Assembly (NCBI GenBank): GCA_964605975.1
Contig: CAZSER010000037.1
Location: 1 to 6,435, forward strand
Source of the DNA: JBAYHA01 sp964605975
GTDB taxonomy: Bacteria; Patescibacteriota; Patescibacteriia; UBA11705; JABHMO01
Length of the DNA: 6,435 nt
Reading direction: 5' to 3'
Of the stretch, positions 1 through 5,820 are shown piece by piece. The notes beneath the pieces are model-generated. The model saw only the letters and a list, made by a program, of their open reading frames with translations. It did no database searches and was not told the origin of the DNA. Numbering within the stretch: the stretch's first letter is position 1; the number at the start of each line of letters is the position of its first letter. The position numbers and the translations under genes were made by a program.

Positions 1-1
1 A

Positions 2-2332
2 AACTCGATTGTGACTCCTACTATGGATATGGTTTGGGGGGCTTATCATGTCACTTCTCTTTTACCAACAAAAGAAAATGAAATTTTGAAAGTGTTTACT
101 ACTGTTTCGGAAGCAAAAATTGCTTATGATTTAAGAAAAATAAGTTTAAGACAATTAATAAAAGTTCGGGTAGGTAATGATTTTAATGGCAAAATCAAAG
201 AAGAAATCTTTGAAACTTCAGTGGGAAGAATTTTGTTTAACGATCTTTTACCCGAAAAAATGCCTTATTTTAATGAGCCAATTGATAAGAAAAAAATGGC
301 TGGGATTGTGCAACTTTCATTAGAGTTTTATGGGTTTGATATTACAGTGGAAGTTTTGGATAAAATCAAAGATTTTGGATTCAAACAGTTAACTAAGGCT
401 GGTTATTCTTGGGGTATGGGTGATCTCCCTGGTATTAAAGGCAAAGAGGAACTTCTAGAAAAAGGACTTGAAGATGTTGAGTTGGTCCAAAGTCAGTATG
501 AAGAAGGACTACTAACTAATGACGAAAGATATAGTAAGGTTATTGAAATTTGGACTAAGGTAAAAGATGAAGTCACCAAGCTAAGTCAAAAGGTTTTACC
601 AACTGATGGTCCCATTTTTACCATGATTAATTCAGGTGCTAGGGGTTCTTGGGGACAGGTGACTCAGATGCTTGGTATGAAAGGATTGGTGACTAATCCT
701 GCCGGACAAATTATTGAATTACCGGTAAAGGCAAATTTCAAAGAAGGCTTTTCAGTTTTGGAATACTATATTTCGACTCATGGTACTAGAAAAGGTTTGT
801 CTGATACCGCTTTGCGTACTGCTAATGCCGGATATTTAACCAGAAGATTAGTTGATGTTGCTCAAGATTTAGTAATTAAAGATTATGATTGTGGTGATGA
901 TGTTGGTCGCGTGATAACAAAAGAAGAGAGTGATAAGATGGGTCTAAACTTTATTGAGAGATTAATTGGGCGTTATACGATTGAAGAAATAAAAGATGAA
1001 GATTCCGGTGAGATTTTTGTTTCTGCTGGAGAATTAGTGACGGAAGAAATTGCTAGAAAAATGGAAAAAGCAAATATAAAATCAGTAAAATTAAGATCTG
1101 GTTTGGCTTGTCGCTTAACTCATGGTGTTTGTCAGAAATGTTATGGTTTTGATTTGGCTTATAATAAGGTTGTGGAAATGGGAACTGCTGTTGGTATTAT
1201 TGCCGCACAATCTATCGGAGAGCCTGGAACACAGTTAACCATGAGAACTTTTCATACCGGAGGTGTGGCTGGCGGTGGAGATATTACCCAAGGATTACCT
1301 CGCGTAGAAGAAATTTTTGAAGCTCGTCCACCCAAAAAGAGAGCTTTATTAGCAGAAGTGGGTGGAAAAGTTTCTATCGAGGAGCAAGCTAGAACAATCT
1401 CTGGACCAAAGGGGACTATTGTCGCCAAAACTTCGTTTGGACAAAGAGTTTTGAAGATTGCGTATAAGGATTTTCAAGAGAAAAATTTAATTATTCCTGA
1501 TGGAGCTAAAATAAAAGTAAAAGATGGACAGTTGGTTAAAGAAGGTGATTTGCTTTTTACTACTGCGGAAAAAGTAAAAGTAAAATCGGAACATTTTGGT
1601 CAAGTGACAGTTGATGGTAGCAAGATGAGAATTTATAATGACTCTGAAAGGACAAAGGAATATTTAATCCCACCCGGAACCGTTCTTTGGGTCAAAGAGG
1701 GAGATATTGTAGAAAAGGGAGCACAACTTACAGAAGGTCATGTTGAATTAAATCAACTTTATCGTTTACGAGGGCGTCGTGCTGTTCAGGAATATGTTTT
1801 AAAGGAGATCCAATATATTTATTCTTCACAAGGTCAGAAGTTAAATGATAAACACATTGAGTTAATTGCTAGACAGATGTTTAGTCGTGTTTATGTTATT
1901 GAGTCTGGAGATACAGAGCTTTTGGAAGGTGAAGTTGTCGAGAGGTCTGCCTTTGAATCAGCTAATAAAGCACTTTTGCCAGGTGAGAAACCAGCACAAG
2001 TTGAGGAAGTTTTCTTGGGGATTTCCAAGGTTTCACTTTCAACAAATAGCTTTTTATCGGCTGCTTCTTTTCAGGAAACGGCAAAGGTTTTGATTAATTC
2101 GGCAGTTACTGGAAGAATAGATAGGTTAGAGGGGTTGAAAGAAAATGTGATTATTGGTCGTCTGATTCCTGCGGGAACGGGATATTCTGTTTATCATGGA
2201 GGAGAAAAAAATAATGAAGAAAAAGAAGAAAAAATTTCTAATAATAATGAACTTTTGGAACAAGAAATTGCGGAAGATTTTAAAAAGTTAGTTCCGGAAA
2301 TTATCGTAGAAGATAATTCTTCGGATGAGTAG
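2..2332 (+). CDS. rpoC: DNA-directed RNA polymerase subunit beta' (C-terminal part, 5' end outside window)
   Basis: This is the largest catalytic subunit of RNA polymerase, and the frame is open from base 2. The first residues (NSIVTPTMDMVWG) align with the stretch just after the NADFDGDQ active-site motif in other beta' subunits, so the magnesium-binding aspartates lie upstream and the GTG at 11 is not a start. Visible parts in order: the bridge-helix region (INSGARGSWGQ, about 626-658); the conserved STHGTRKGLSDTAL; the four zinc-site cysteines (codons at 890, 1109, 1130 and 1139); the trigger loop (QSIGEPGTQLTMRTFHTGG, about 1208-1264); the ITQGLPRVEEIFEAR block; and the C-terminal clamp and omega-contact region (AASFQETAKVL, GLKENVIIGRLIPAGTGY). 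About 776 residues are seen. The large insertion found in the gammaproteobacterial trigger loop is absent. The tail is acidic. The gene probably follows rpoB, which is not in view. Identity is certain. Confidence 0.98.
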   Translation, partial: NSIVTPTMDMVWGAYHVTSLLPTKENEILKVFTTVSEAKIAYDLRKISLRQLIKVRVGNDFNGKIKEEIFETSVGRILFNDLLPEKMPYFNEPIDKKKMAGIVQLSLEFYGFDITVEVLDKIKDFGFKQLTKAGYSWGMGDLPGIKGKEELLEKGLEDVELVQSQYEEGLLTNDERYSKVIEIWTKVKDEVTKLSQKVLPTDGPIFTMINSGARGSWGQVTQMLGMKGLVTNPAGQIIELPVKANFKEGFSVLEYYISTHGTRKGLSDTALRTANAGYLTRRLVDVAQDLVIKDYDCGDDVGRVITKEESDKMGLNFIERLIGRYTIEEIKDEDSGEIFVSAGELVTEEIARKMEKANIKSVKLRSGLACRLTHGVCQKCYGFDLAYNKVVEMGTAVGIIAAQSIGEPGTQLTMRTFHTGGVAGGGDITQGLPRVEEIFEARPPKKRALLAEVGGKVSIEEQARTISGPKGTIVAKTSFGQRVLKIAYKDFQEKNLIIPDGAKIKVKDGQLVKEGDLLFTTAEKVKVKSEHFGQVTVDGSKMRIYNDSERTKEYLIPPGTVLWVKEGDIVEKGAQLTEGHVELNQLYRLRGRRAVQEYVLKEIQYIYSSQGQKLNDKHIELIARQMFSRVYVIESGDTELLEGEVVERSAFESANKALLPGEKPAQVEEVFLGISKVSLSTNSFLSAASFQETAKVLINSAVTGRIDRLEGLKENVIIGRLIPAGTGYSVYHGGEKNNEEKEEKISNNNELLEQEIAEDFKKLVPEIIVEDNSSDE

Positions 2333-2340
2333 ATCAATGT

Positions 2341-4155
2341 ATGAAAAATGGTTTATTAAAAAATGTTTTAATTTTTATTATCATTTTTTTCTTTATTGGT
2401 GGGATATTTAGCCTTTATAATGTTTCCAATCAAAAAATTGAAAAGGTTGATTTGCAAAAAGTTATTCAACAAGTTAATGAAGAAAAAATTGAAAAAGTGG
2501 AGATTCAAGGAAATTTGTTAAAAATTTCTTTGTTAGACGGGACACTGCAAGAAGCAACTAAGGAACAAAATGATACTTTTGGTCAAATTTTGGATAATTT
2601 TGCAGTTTCCGCGGAAAAAAGACAAAAATTTGCAGTTGAAGTTGTTTCCGAATCGGGGTTCTCTTATTGGATGGGGGTTTTGTTACCAATTCTTTTACCA
2701 ATTTTGCTTATTGGTGTCTTTATTCTGTATATGATGCGTTCGGTCCAAGGAGCTAATTCCAAAGCCATGAGCTTTGGTCAGTCTGGGGCGAGACAAACAA
2801 AACCACAAGGAAAAGACAAAGTGACTTTTGCTGATGTTGCCGGAGTCAAAGAAGCCAAAGAAGAGTTAAAGGAAATTGTTGAATTTTTAAAGGAACCCAA
2901 GAAATTTATTTCTTTGGGAGCAAAAATTCCTAAGGGAGTTTTATTGATGGGTTCTCCTGGAACGGGAAAAACTTTATTAGCTAAGGCTGTTGCTGGAGAG
3001 GCGGAGGTTCCATTTTTTTCTATTTCTGGTTCTGAATTTGTGGAAATGTTTGTTGGTGTTGGTGCCAGTCGGGTTCGGGATCTTTTCAAAAAAGCGAAGA
3101 AAAATTCTCCATGCATAATTTTTATTGATGAAATTGATGCTGTTGGTCGACAAAGAGGTGCAGGATTAGGAGGTTCGCATGATGAAAGAGAACAAACATT
3201 AAATCAAATTTTGGTCGAGATGGATGGTTTTGAGCCAAATGTTAATGTTATTGTTATGGCGGCGACAAATCGTCCTGATGTTTTGGATCCGGCTTTATTG
3301 CGTCCAGGAAGGTTTGATCGTCGTGTTATTTTAGATCCACCGGATATTAATGATCGGGAAGAAATTTTAAAAGTACATATTAAAAATAAACCAATTGAAA
3401 AAGAGGTGGATTTACGGGTATTGGCGGAAAGAACACCAGGTTTTTCTGGTGCTGATTTAGCTAATTTAATAAATGAGGCGGCTATTTTGTCAGCCAGAAG
3501 AGATAAAAAGAAAGTTTCGCAAAATGAGTTAATTGAAAGTATTGAAAAAGTAATGCTTGGTCCAGAACGAAAAAGCCATTTGCTTTCTCCGGAGGAGAAA
3601 AAAATAACGGCAGTTCATGAGGCTGGACATGCAATTGTTTCTCATGTTTTACCAAAAGCCGATCCCGTTCATAAAATTTCAATTATTTCTCGTGGACGGG
3701 CTGCCGGTTATACGATGAATTTACCGGAAACTGATAAATATATGCATAATCGTAGTGAATATATGGCTGATTTGGCAGTTCTTTTGGCTGGGCATGTTGC
3801 TGAAAAAATGAATTTTGGCGAGGTGACTACCGGATCTTCAAATGACCTACAAAGAGCAACTGAACTGGCTAGAAATTTAATAACCAGATACGGAATGAGT
3901 GAAAAGTTAGCGCCCAGAATTTATGGAGAAAAAGAAGAACTGGTTTTTTTGGGTCGGGATATTCGAGATCAGAGAAATTATAGTGAAAAAGTTGCGGAAC
4001 AAATTGATGCTGAAATTGATGATTTAATAACTCAGTCTGTTGAAAAGGCAAAAAATATTTTATTAGAGAATAAGGATAAAATGGAAAAGTTAGTAGCGGT
4101 ATTATTGGAAAAGGAAACCGTGGAAAAAGAAGAATTTAATGACTTAATGAAGTAG
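2341..4155 (+). CDS. ftsH: ATP-dependent zinc metalloprotease FtsH
   Basis: FtsH is a membrane-anchored hexameric AAA+ protease that extracts and degrades misassembled membrane proteins and some short-lived cytosolic ones. At 604 residues it is of normal length. TM1 is about residues 8-26, an extracytoplasmic domain 27-107, and TM2 about 108-132. The AAA module has Walker A GSPGTGKT (204-211; usually GPPGTGKT), pore loop FVGVG (237-241), Walker B with D263-E264, sensor N310, and arginine fingers R321 and R324 in RPGRFDR. The protease domain has HEAGH (426-430) and the third zinc ligand D502 in TTGSSNDLQRAT. The C-terminal tail is short. The start lies 8 nt after the rpoC stop; the only Shine-Dalgarno-like sequence is a weak GGATGAG at 2323-2329, inside rpoC. 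Co-transcription with rpoC is likely, since no terminator or promoter separates them, and a strong terminator follows at once. Confidence 0.97.
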   Translation: MKNGLLKNVLIFIIIFFFIGGIFSLYNVSNQKIEKVDLQKVIQQVNEEKIEKVEIQGNLLKISLLDGTLQEATKEQNDTFGQILDNFAVSAEKRQKFAVEVVSESGFSYWMGVLLPILLPILLIGVFILYMMRSVQGANSKAMSFGQSGARQTKPQGKDKVTFADVAGVKEAKEELKEIVEFLKEPKKFISLGAKIPKGVLLMGSPGTGKTLLAKAVAGEAEVPFFSISGSEFVEMFVGVGASRVRDLFKKAKKNSPCIIFIDEIDAVGRQRGAGLGGSHDEREQTLNQILVEMDGFEPNVNVIVMAATNRPDVLDPALLRPGRFDRRVILDPPDINDREEILKVHIKNKPIEKEVDLRVLAERTPGFSGADLANLINEAAILSARRDKKKVSQNELIESIEKVMLGPERKSHLLSPEEKKITAVHEAGHAIVSHVLPKADPVHKISIISRGRAAGYTMNLPETDKYMHNRSEYMADLAVLLAGHVAEKMNFGEVTTGSSNDLQRATELARNLITRYGMSEKLAPRIYGEKEELVFLGRDIRDQRNYSEKVAEQIDAEIDDLITQSVEKAKNILLENKDKMEKLVAVLLEKETVEKEEFNDLMK

Positions 4156-4181
4156 CAAAAAAGGGGATATCCCCTTTTTTG
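4156..4181 (+). terminator. Rho-independent terminator after ftsH, probably bidirectional
   Basis: A perfect 26-bp palindrome begins one base after the ftsH stop codon: C, A6, GGGG, ATAT, CCCC, T6, G. As RNA it gives a GGGG/CCCC stem with an AUAU loop, extended by A-U pairs, and ends in a U-run. Because it is symmetric it would work on either strand. It closes the presumed rpoC-ftsH transcript and isolates the next gene. Confidence 0.88.
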
Positions 4182-4211
4182 TTATAAAAATTTTTTGCTG
4201 GGGAAAATTTA

Positions 4212-4220
4212 TGATATAAT
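4212..4220 (+). promoter_or_regulatory. Extended -10 promoter for the membrane-protein gene
   Basis: TGA followed by a perfect TATAAT (4215-4220) forms an extended -10 element. The -35 region is poor: TTTTTG at 4192-4197 has 17-bp spacing but weak match, while the better TTGCTG at 4195-4200 is only 14 bp away. The expected transcription start is near 4227. That leaves a leader of about 15 nt before the ATG at 4242, with no Shine-Dalgarno sequence. The site sits between the ftsH terminator and the gene, where a promoter is expected. Confidence 0.7.
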
Positions 4221-4241
4221 ATAAAAAATTAAAATAAAAAT

Positions 4242-5243
4242 ATGGAATCATTTTATCGTCAATTACTCAAAAGAGCTCTAAAAATTTCTTGGAGAAATAA
4301 ATGGTTATGGATTTTGGGAATTTTTACTATTATAGTTGGCAATGTTAGTGTTTATGAAGTTTTAATTCGAGGTTTTAGTAATTTAAATGAGGGTAAAACT
4401 ATTTTTGAAACAATGAGAGAATATAGCGCTTCCGGATTGTGGGGAATGTTTAGTTTTGAAAATATCAAGCAGTTTTGGCAAACTGATTTGGCTGGAATGG
4501 GAATGTTATTTTTTGATTTATTGCTGACTTTGTCTATTTTTTTGATTTTTATTTCGGCAGGCATAATTTCTCAAGGCGCTTTAATTTGGGGATTTTCTGA
4601 AATTGATTCTGCAAGAAGAGCAACCTTGCGTGAAAGTTTGCGTAAAGGAGTCCATTATTTTTGGCCAGTTTTGGGATTAAATATTATTACCAAAATTATT
4701 TTAATGGGAACATTGTTATTTTTGGCTTATTTGATCTCTTTAATTGTGACGCCGTTTGTTTGGTTAAATATTTTGATTTATATTTTTTCTTTTTTGTTTT
4801 TTACTATTTTGGGCATTGTAATTTATTTTTTAACTATTTATGGGGCAGCCTTTATCGTCAAAAAACAGAAAAATGTTTTTGAATCTTTGAAAAATGCCTA
4901 TCAGTTTTTTTGTAAAAATATTGTTGTTAATTTAGAAATGGCACTAATACTTTTTGTTCTTAACATGTTCTTTGTTTTAATTTACATGGTTGCCGTTTTT
5001 ATTGGGGCATCTCCTTTCTTGGTTTTGTATTTTTTATTTATGTTTGCGGGAAGCAAGTTAGGCGTAGTTATTGTTTCGGCTCTTTTGTTGGTAGTAGTAG
5101 TTCTTGTTTTATTGGTTGGCGGATCGTTTTGGGGGGCCTTTCATCTTTCTATTTGGGTGGCAATGTTTGATTATTTATTAGGACAAGGCGGAAAATCAAA
5201 GGTTTTACGAGTTATCAATCAATTTAAAAAAACAAAAAAATAA
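4242..5243 (+). CDS. Multi-pass integral membrane protein of unknown function
   Basis: This 333-residue protein is strongly hydrophobic, and I do not recognise its family with confidence. About six membrane segments can be read, roughly residues 22-42, 86-115, 140-168, 172-206, 230-258 and 275-306. The start is basic (KRALKISWRNK), which favours a cytoplasmic N-terminus, and the end is lysine-rich (NQFKKTKK). The most polar long loop is residues 43-84. A cytoplasmic loop (SEIDSARRATLRESLRKG, about 119-136) and the stretch KKQKNVFESLKNAYQFF (207-223) have the charged amphipathic pattern seen before helices in several poorly characterised membrane families, such as GPDPase_memb-like or DUF975/DUF4013-like proteins; this is only a resemblance. 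There is no signal peptidase site, enzyme motif or ATP-binding motif. The ATG is the first possible start, because an in-frame TAA lies at 4230. It has its own promoter and terminator, so it is probably monocistronic. Confidence 0.9.
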   Translation: MESFYRQLLKRALKISWRNKWLWILGIFTIIVGNVSVYEVLIRGFSNLNEGKTIFETMREYSASGLWGMFSFENIKQFWQTDLAGMGMLFFDLLLTLSIFLIFISAGIISQGALIWGFSEIDSARRATLRESLRKGVHYFWPVLGLNIITKIILMGTLLFLAYLISLIVTPFVWLNILIYIFSFLFFTILGIVIYFLTIYGAAFIVKKQKNVFESLKNAYQFFCKNIVVNLEMALILFVLNMFFVLIYMVAVFIGASPFLVLYFLFMFAGSKLGVVIVSALLLVVVVLVLLVGGSFWGAFHLSIWVAMFDYLLGQGGKSKVLRVINQFKKTKK

Positions 5244-5271
5244 GGTATTTCCTTTTAGAGGGGACAAAAAT

Positions 5272-5308
5272 AAAAACAAAAATCTCGTTAAGTCGGGATT
5301 TTTTGTTT
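5272..5308 (+). terminator. Rho-independent terminator after the membrane-protein gene
   Basis: A stem of AAAAATCTCG (5278-5287) with CGGGATTTTT (5294-5303), containing one G-U pair and the loop TTAAGT, is followed by a T-rich tract. Flanking A and T runs extend it on both sides (AAAC/GTTT with one bulged base), so it may act in both directions. It begins about 30 nt after the stop at 5243. Its 3' end overlaps the -35 box of the next promoter by two bases. Confidence 0.85.
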
Positions 5309-5335
5309 GACACAAGTTCTTTTGTTTGGTATAGT
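5307..5335 (+). promoter_or_regulatory. Sigma-70-type promoter of the T-box/ileS transcript
   Basis: TTGACA at 5307-5312 matches the -35 consensus exactly. It is followed by a 17-bp spacer and TATAGT at 5330-5335, five of six matches to the -10 consensus. Transcription should start near 5342, which is ten bases before the first arm of T-box Stem I. This is the best promoter in the window and implies strong initiation, with control exercised later by attenuation. Confidence 0.85.
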
Positions 5336-5341
5336 TTTAAT

Positions 5342-5536
5342 GTAAATTAAAAGCGTTTTGCCAAAAAATCACTTTGGTAATTTCTAATTGAAATACGCTG
5401 TCAAAAGAAAGGTCATATTGACTTAGTAGACTTGATCGGATGCAACCCGTTAGTTTGTTTAAACAAGTATAATGCCGAGATGGTACCGCCTTAAAGTTTT
5501 TTGAGGCTCTTGGTCACCAATTCGGTTTTTTATTTT
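5342..5536 (+). promoter_or_regulatory. T-box leader (tRNA-Ile sensing, transcription attenuation) upstream of ileS
   Basis: T-box RNAs bind a specific tRNA and read through their terminator only when that tRNA is uncharged. Stem I has a base AGCGT/ACGCT (5352-5356 with 5395-5399) and a distal hairpin TTGCCAAA/TTTGGTAA (5358-5365 with 5373-5380). The 7-nt loop AAATCAC holds AUC (Ile) at 5368-5370. Stem II has GTC/GAC (5400-5402, 5429-5431), an S-turn GAA (5407-5409) opposite AGTA (5425-5428), and AGGTCA/TGACTT (5410-5415, 5419-5424). A weak Stem III (CGG/CCG, 5437-5449) is followed by the typical CCGTTA. The antiterminator has helix CCGAGA/TCTTGG (5475-5480, 5508-5513), the 7-nt bulge TGGTACC (5481-5487) and helix GCCTTAAA/TTTGAGGC (5488-5495, 5500-5507). 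TGGT fits a tRNA ending ACCA, the form expected for tRNA-Ile. The only gene downstream is ileS. The second possible specifier is ATT at 5387-5389, also Ile. Confidence 0.9.
5475..5536 (+). terminator. Regulated terminator of the T-box, alternative to the antiterminator
   Basis: CCGAGATGGT (5475-5484) can pair with ACCAATTCGG (5516-5525), with one A-A mismatch and one G-U pair. Directly after comes T6 (5526-5531), then A and T4. The inner GCCTTAAA/TTTGAGGC helix can remain stacked inside. This fold occupies both the 5' strand of the antiterminator and the TGGT that would bind the tRNA acceptor end. The two structures are therefore mutually exclusive, and control is at transcription, not at ribosome access. 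Confidence 0.8.
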
Positions 5537-5575
5537 AAGTTAAGAGAATCACACAAAAGAACAAAAGAACACAAT

Positions 5576-5659
5576 ATTTTGTCATGGTGAGGCTCTCGAA
5601 CTATGACAAAATTTAAGAGATGATTTTTTCTTTGCATGGTTCGAGAGCCTCACCATGAC
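5576..5659. repeat. Long inverted repeat with a nested alternative hairpin
   Basis: The arms 5581-5605 and 5635-5659 pair over 25 bp; the outer 20 bp are perfect and the inner five include one G-T pair. The loop is 29 nt. A second, overlapping inverted repeat pairs ATTTTGTCAT (5576-5585) with ATGACAAAAT (5603-5612), using the left arm in another way. GTCAT/ATGAC recurs at the ends of both. No open reading frame or transposase is present, so this looks like a small non-autonomous repeat. No T-run follows either end, so it is not an obvious terminator. Confidence 0.85.
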
Positions 5660-5687
5660 GAAGTAAAAAAATAGAGAAAGCTCAAAA

Positions 5688-5769
5688 CCAATTTGTCATT
5701 TCGATTGTAATGCCTGTCTGTCCTGCCTACTGGCAGGCAGGCGGTAGGTAGGGAGAAATTTCAAATTGG
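5688..5769. repeat. Palindromic element with GC-rich CCTGCC/GGCAGG core
   Basis: Outer arms CCAATTTG..ATTTC (5688-5702) and GAAAT..CAAATTGG (5755-5769) pair at 13 of 15 positions. The core is GC-rich, unlike its surroundings. It holds CCTGCC-TACT-GGCAGG (5722-5737) and also CCTGCCTAC (5722-5730) facing GTAGGTAGG (5744-5752) with one mismatch; GCCTGTCTGTC (5712-5722) could pair with the GGCAGGCAGGC run (5732-5742). Several folds compete. The base-composition contrast suggests a mobile or amplified repeat inserted into AT-rich DNA. Confidence 0.75.
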
Positions 5770-5791
5770 AAAAACTACAAACTGTAAACAT

Positions 5792-5820
5792 GAGATCTCT
5801 CGACTACGCTCGAGATGACA
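5792..5820. repeat. Short palindromic repeat (TCTCGA-CTACGC-TCGAGA)
   Basis: A 6-bp perfect stem TCTCGA/TCGAGA (5798-5803, 5810-5815) encloses CTACGC and is followed by TGACA. It overlaps a GAGATCTC palindrome at 5792-5799. From memory, sequences of the CTCGACTACGCTCGAGATGACA kind recur between genes in many environmental bacterial genomes, which I cannot verify here. It is a third, distinct repeat within 250 nt. Confidence 0.6.

Noticed and set aside
11..13. GTG as a start codon for rpoC
   Set aside because: The frame is open to base 2, and the protein begins in the middle of the conserved beta' sequence just past the active-site aspartate motif, so the gene starts upstream of the window.
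1866..2093. 75-codon frame inside rpoC
   Set aside because: It lies in another phase of a strongly conserved gene, with no family signal and no initiation site.
2778..3116. Minus-strand frame opposite ftsH, with similar ones at 3482-3682, 3869-4051 and 4352-4564
   Set aside because: They are antisense shadows of well-identified coding sequence, with low-complexity translations and no promoter or ribosome-binding site.
4661..4882. 73-codon frame inside the membrane-protein gene
   Set aside because: It is a phase-shifted reading of T-rich codons, which gives an artificial run of Phe and Tyr.
5242..5256. AAGG-TATTT-CCTT hairpin with T-run right at the membrane-gene stop
   Set aside because: The stem is only 4 bp and weak; the hairpin at 5278-5303 is a much better terminator.
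5581..5659. Long inverted repeat as a transcription terminator or toxin-antitoxin type RNA
   Set aside because: No T-tract follows on either strand, and nothing nearby supports an RNA gene; a repeat element fits better.
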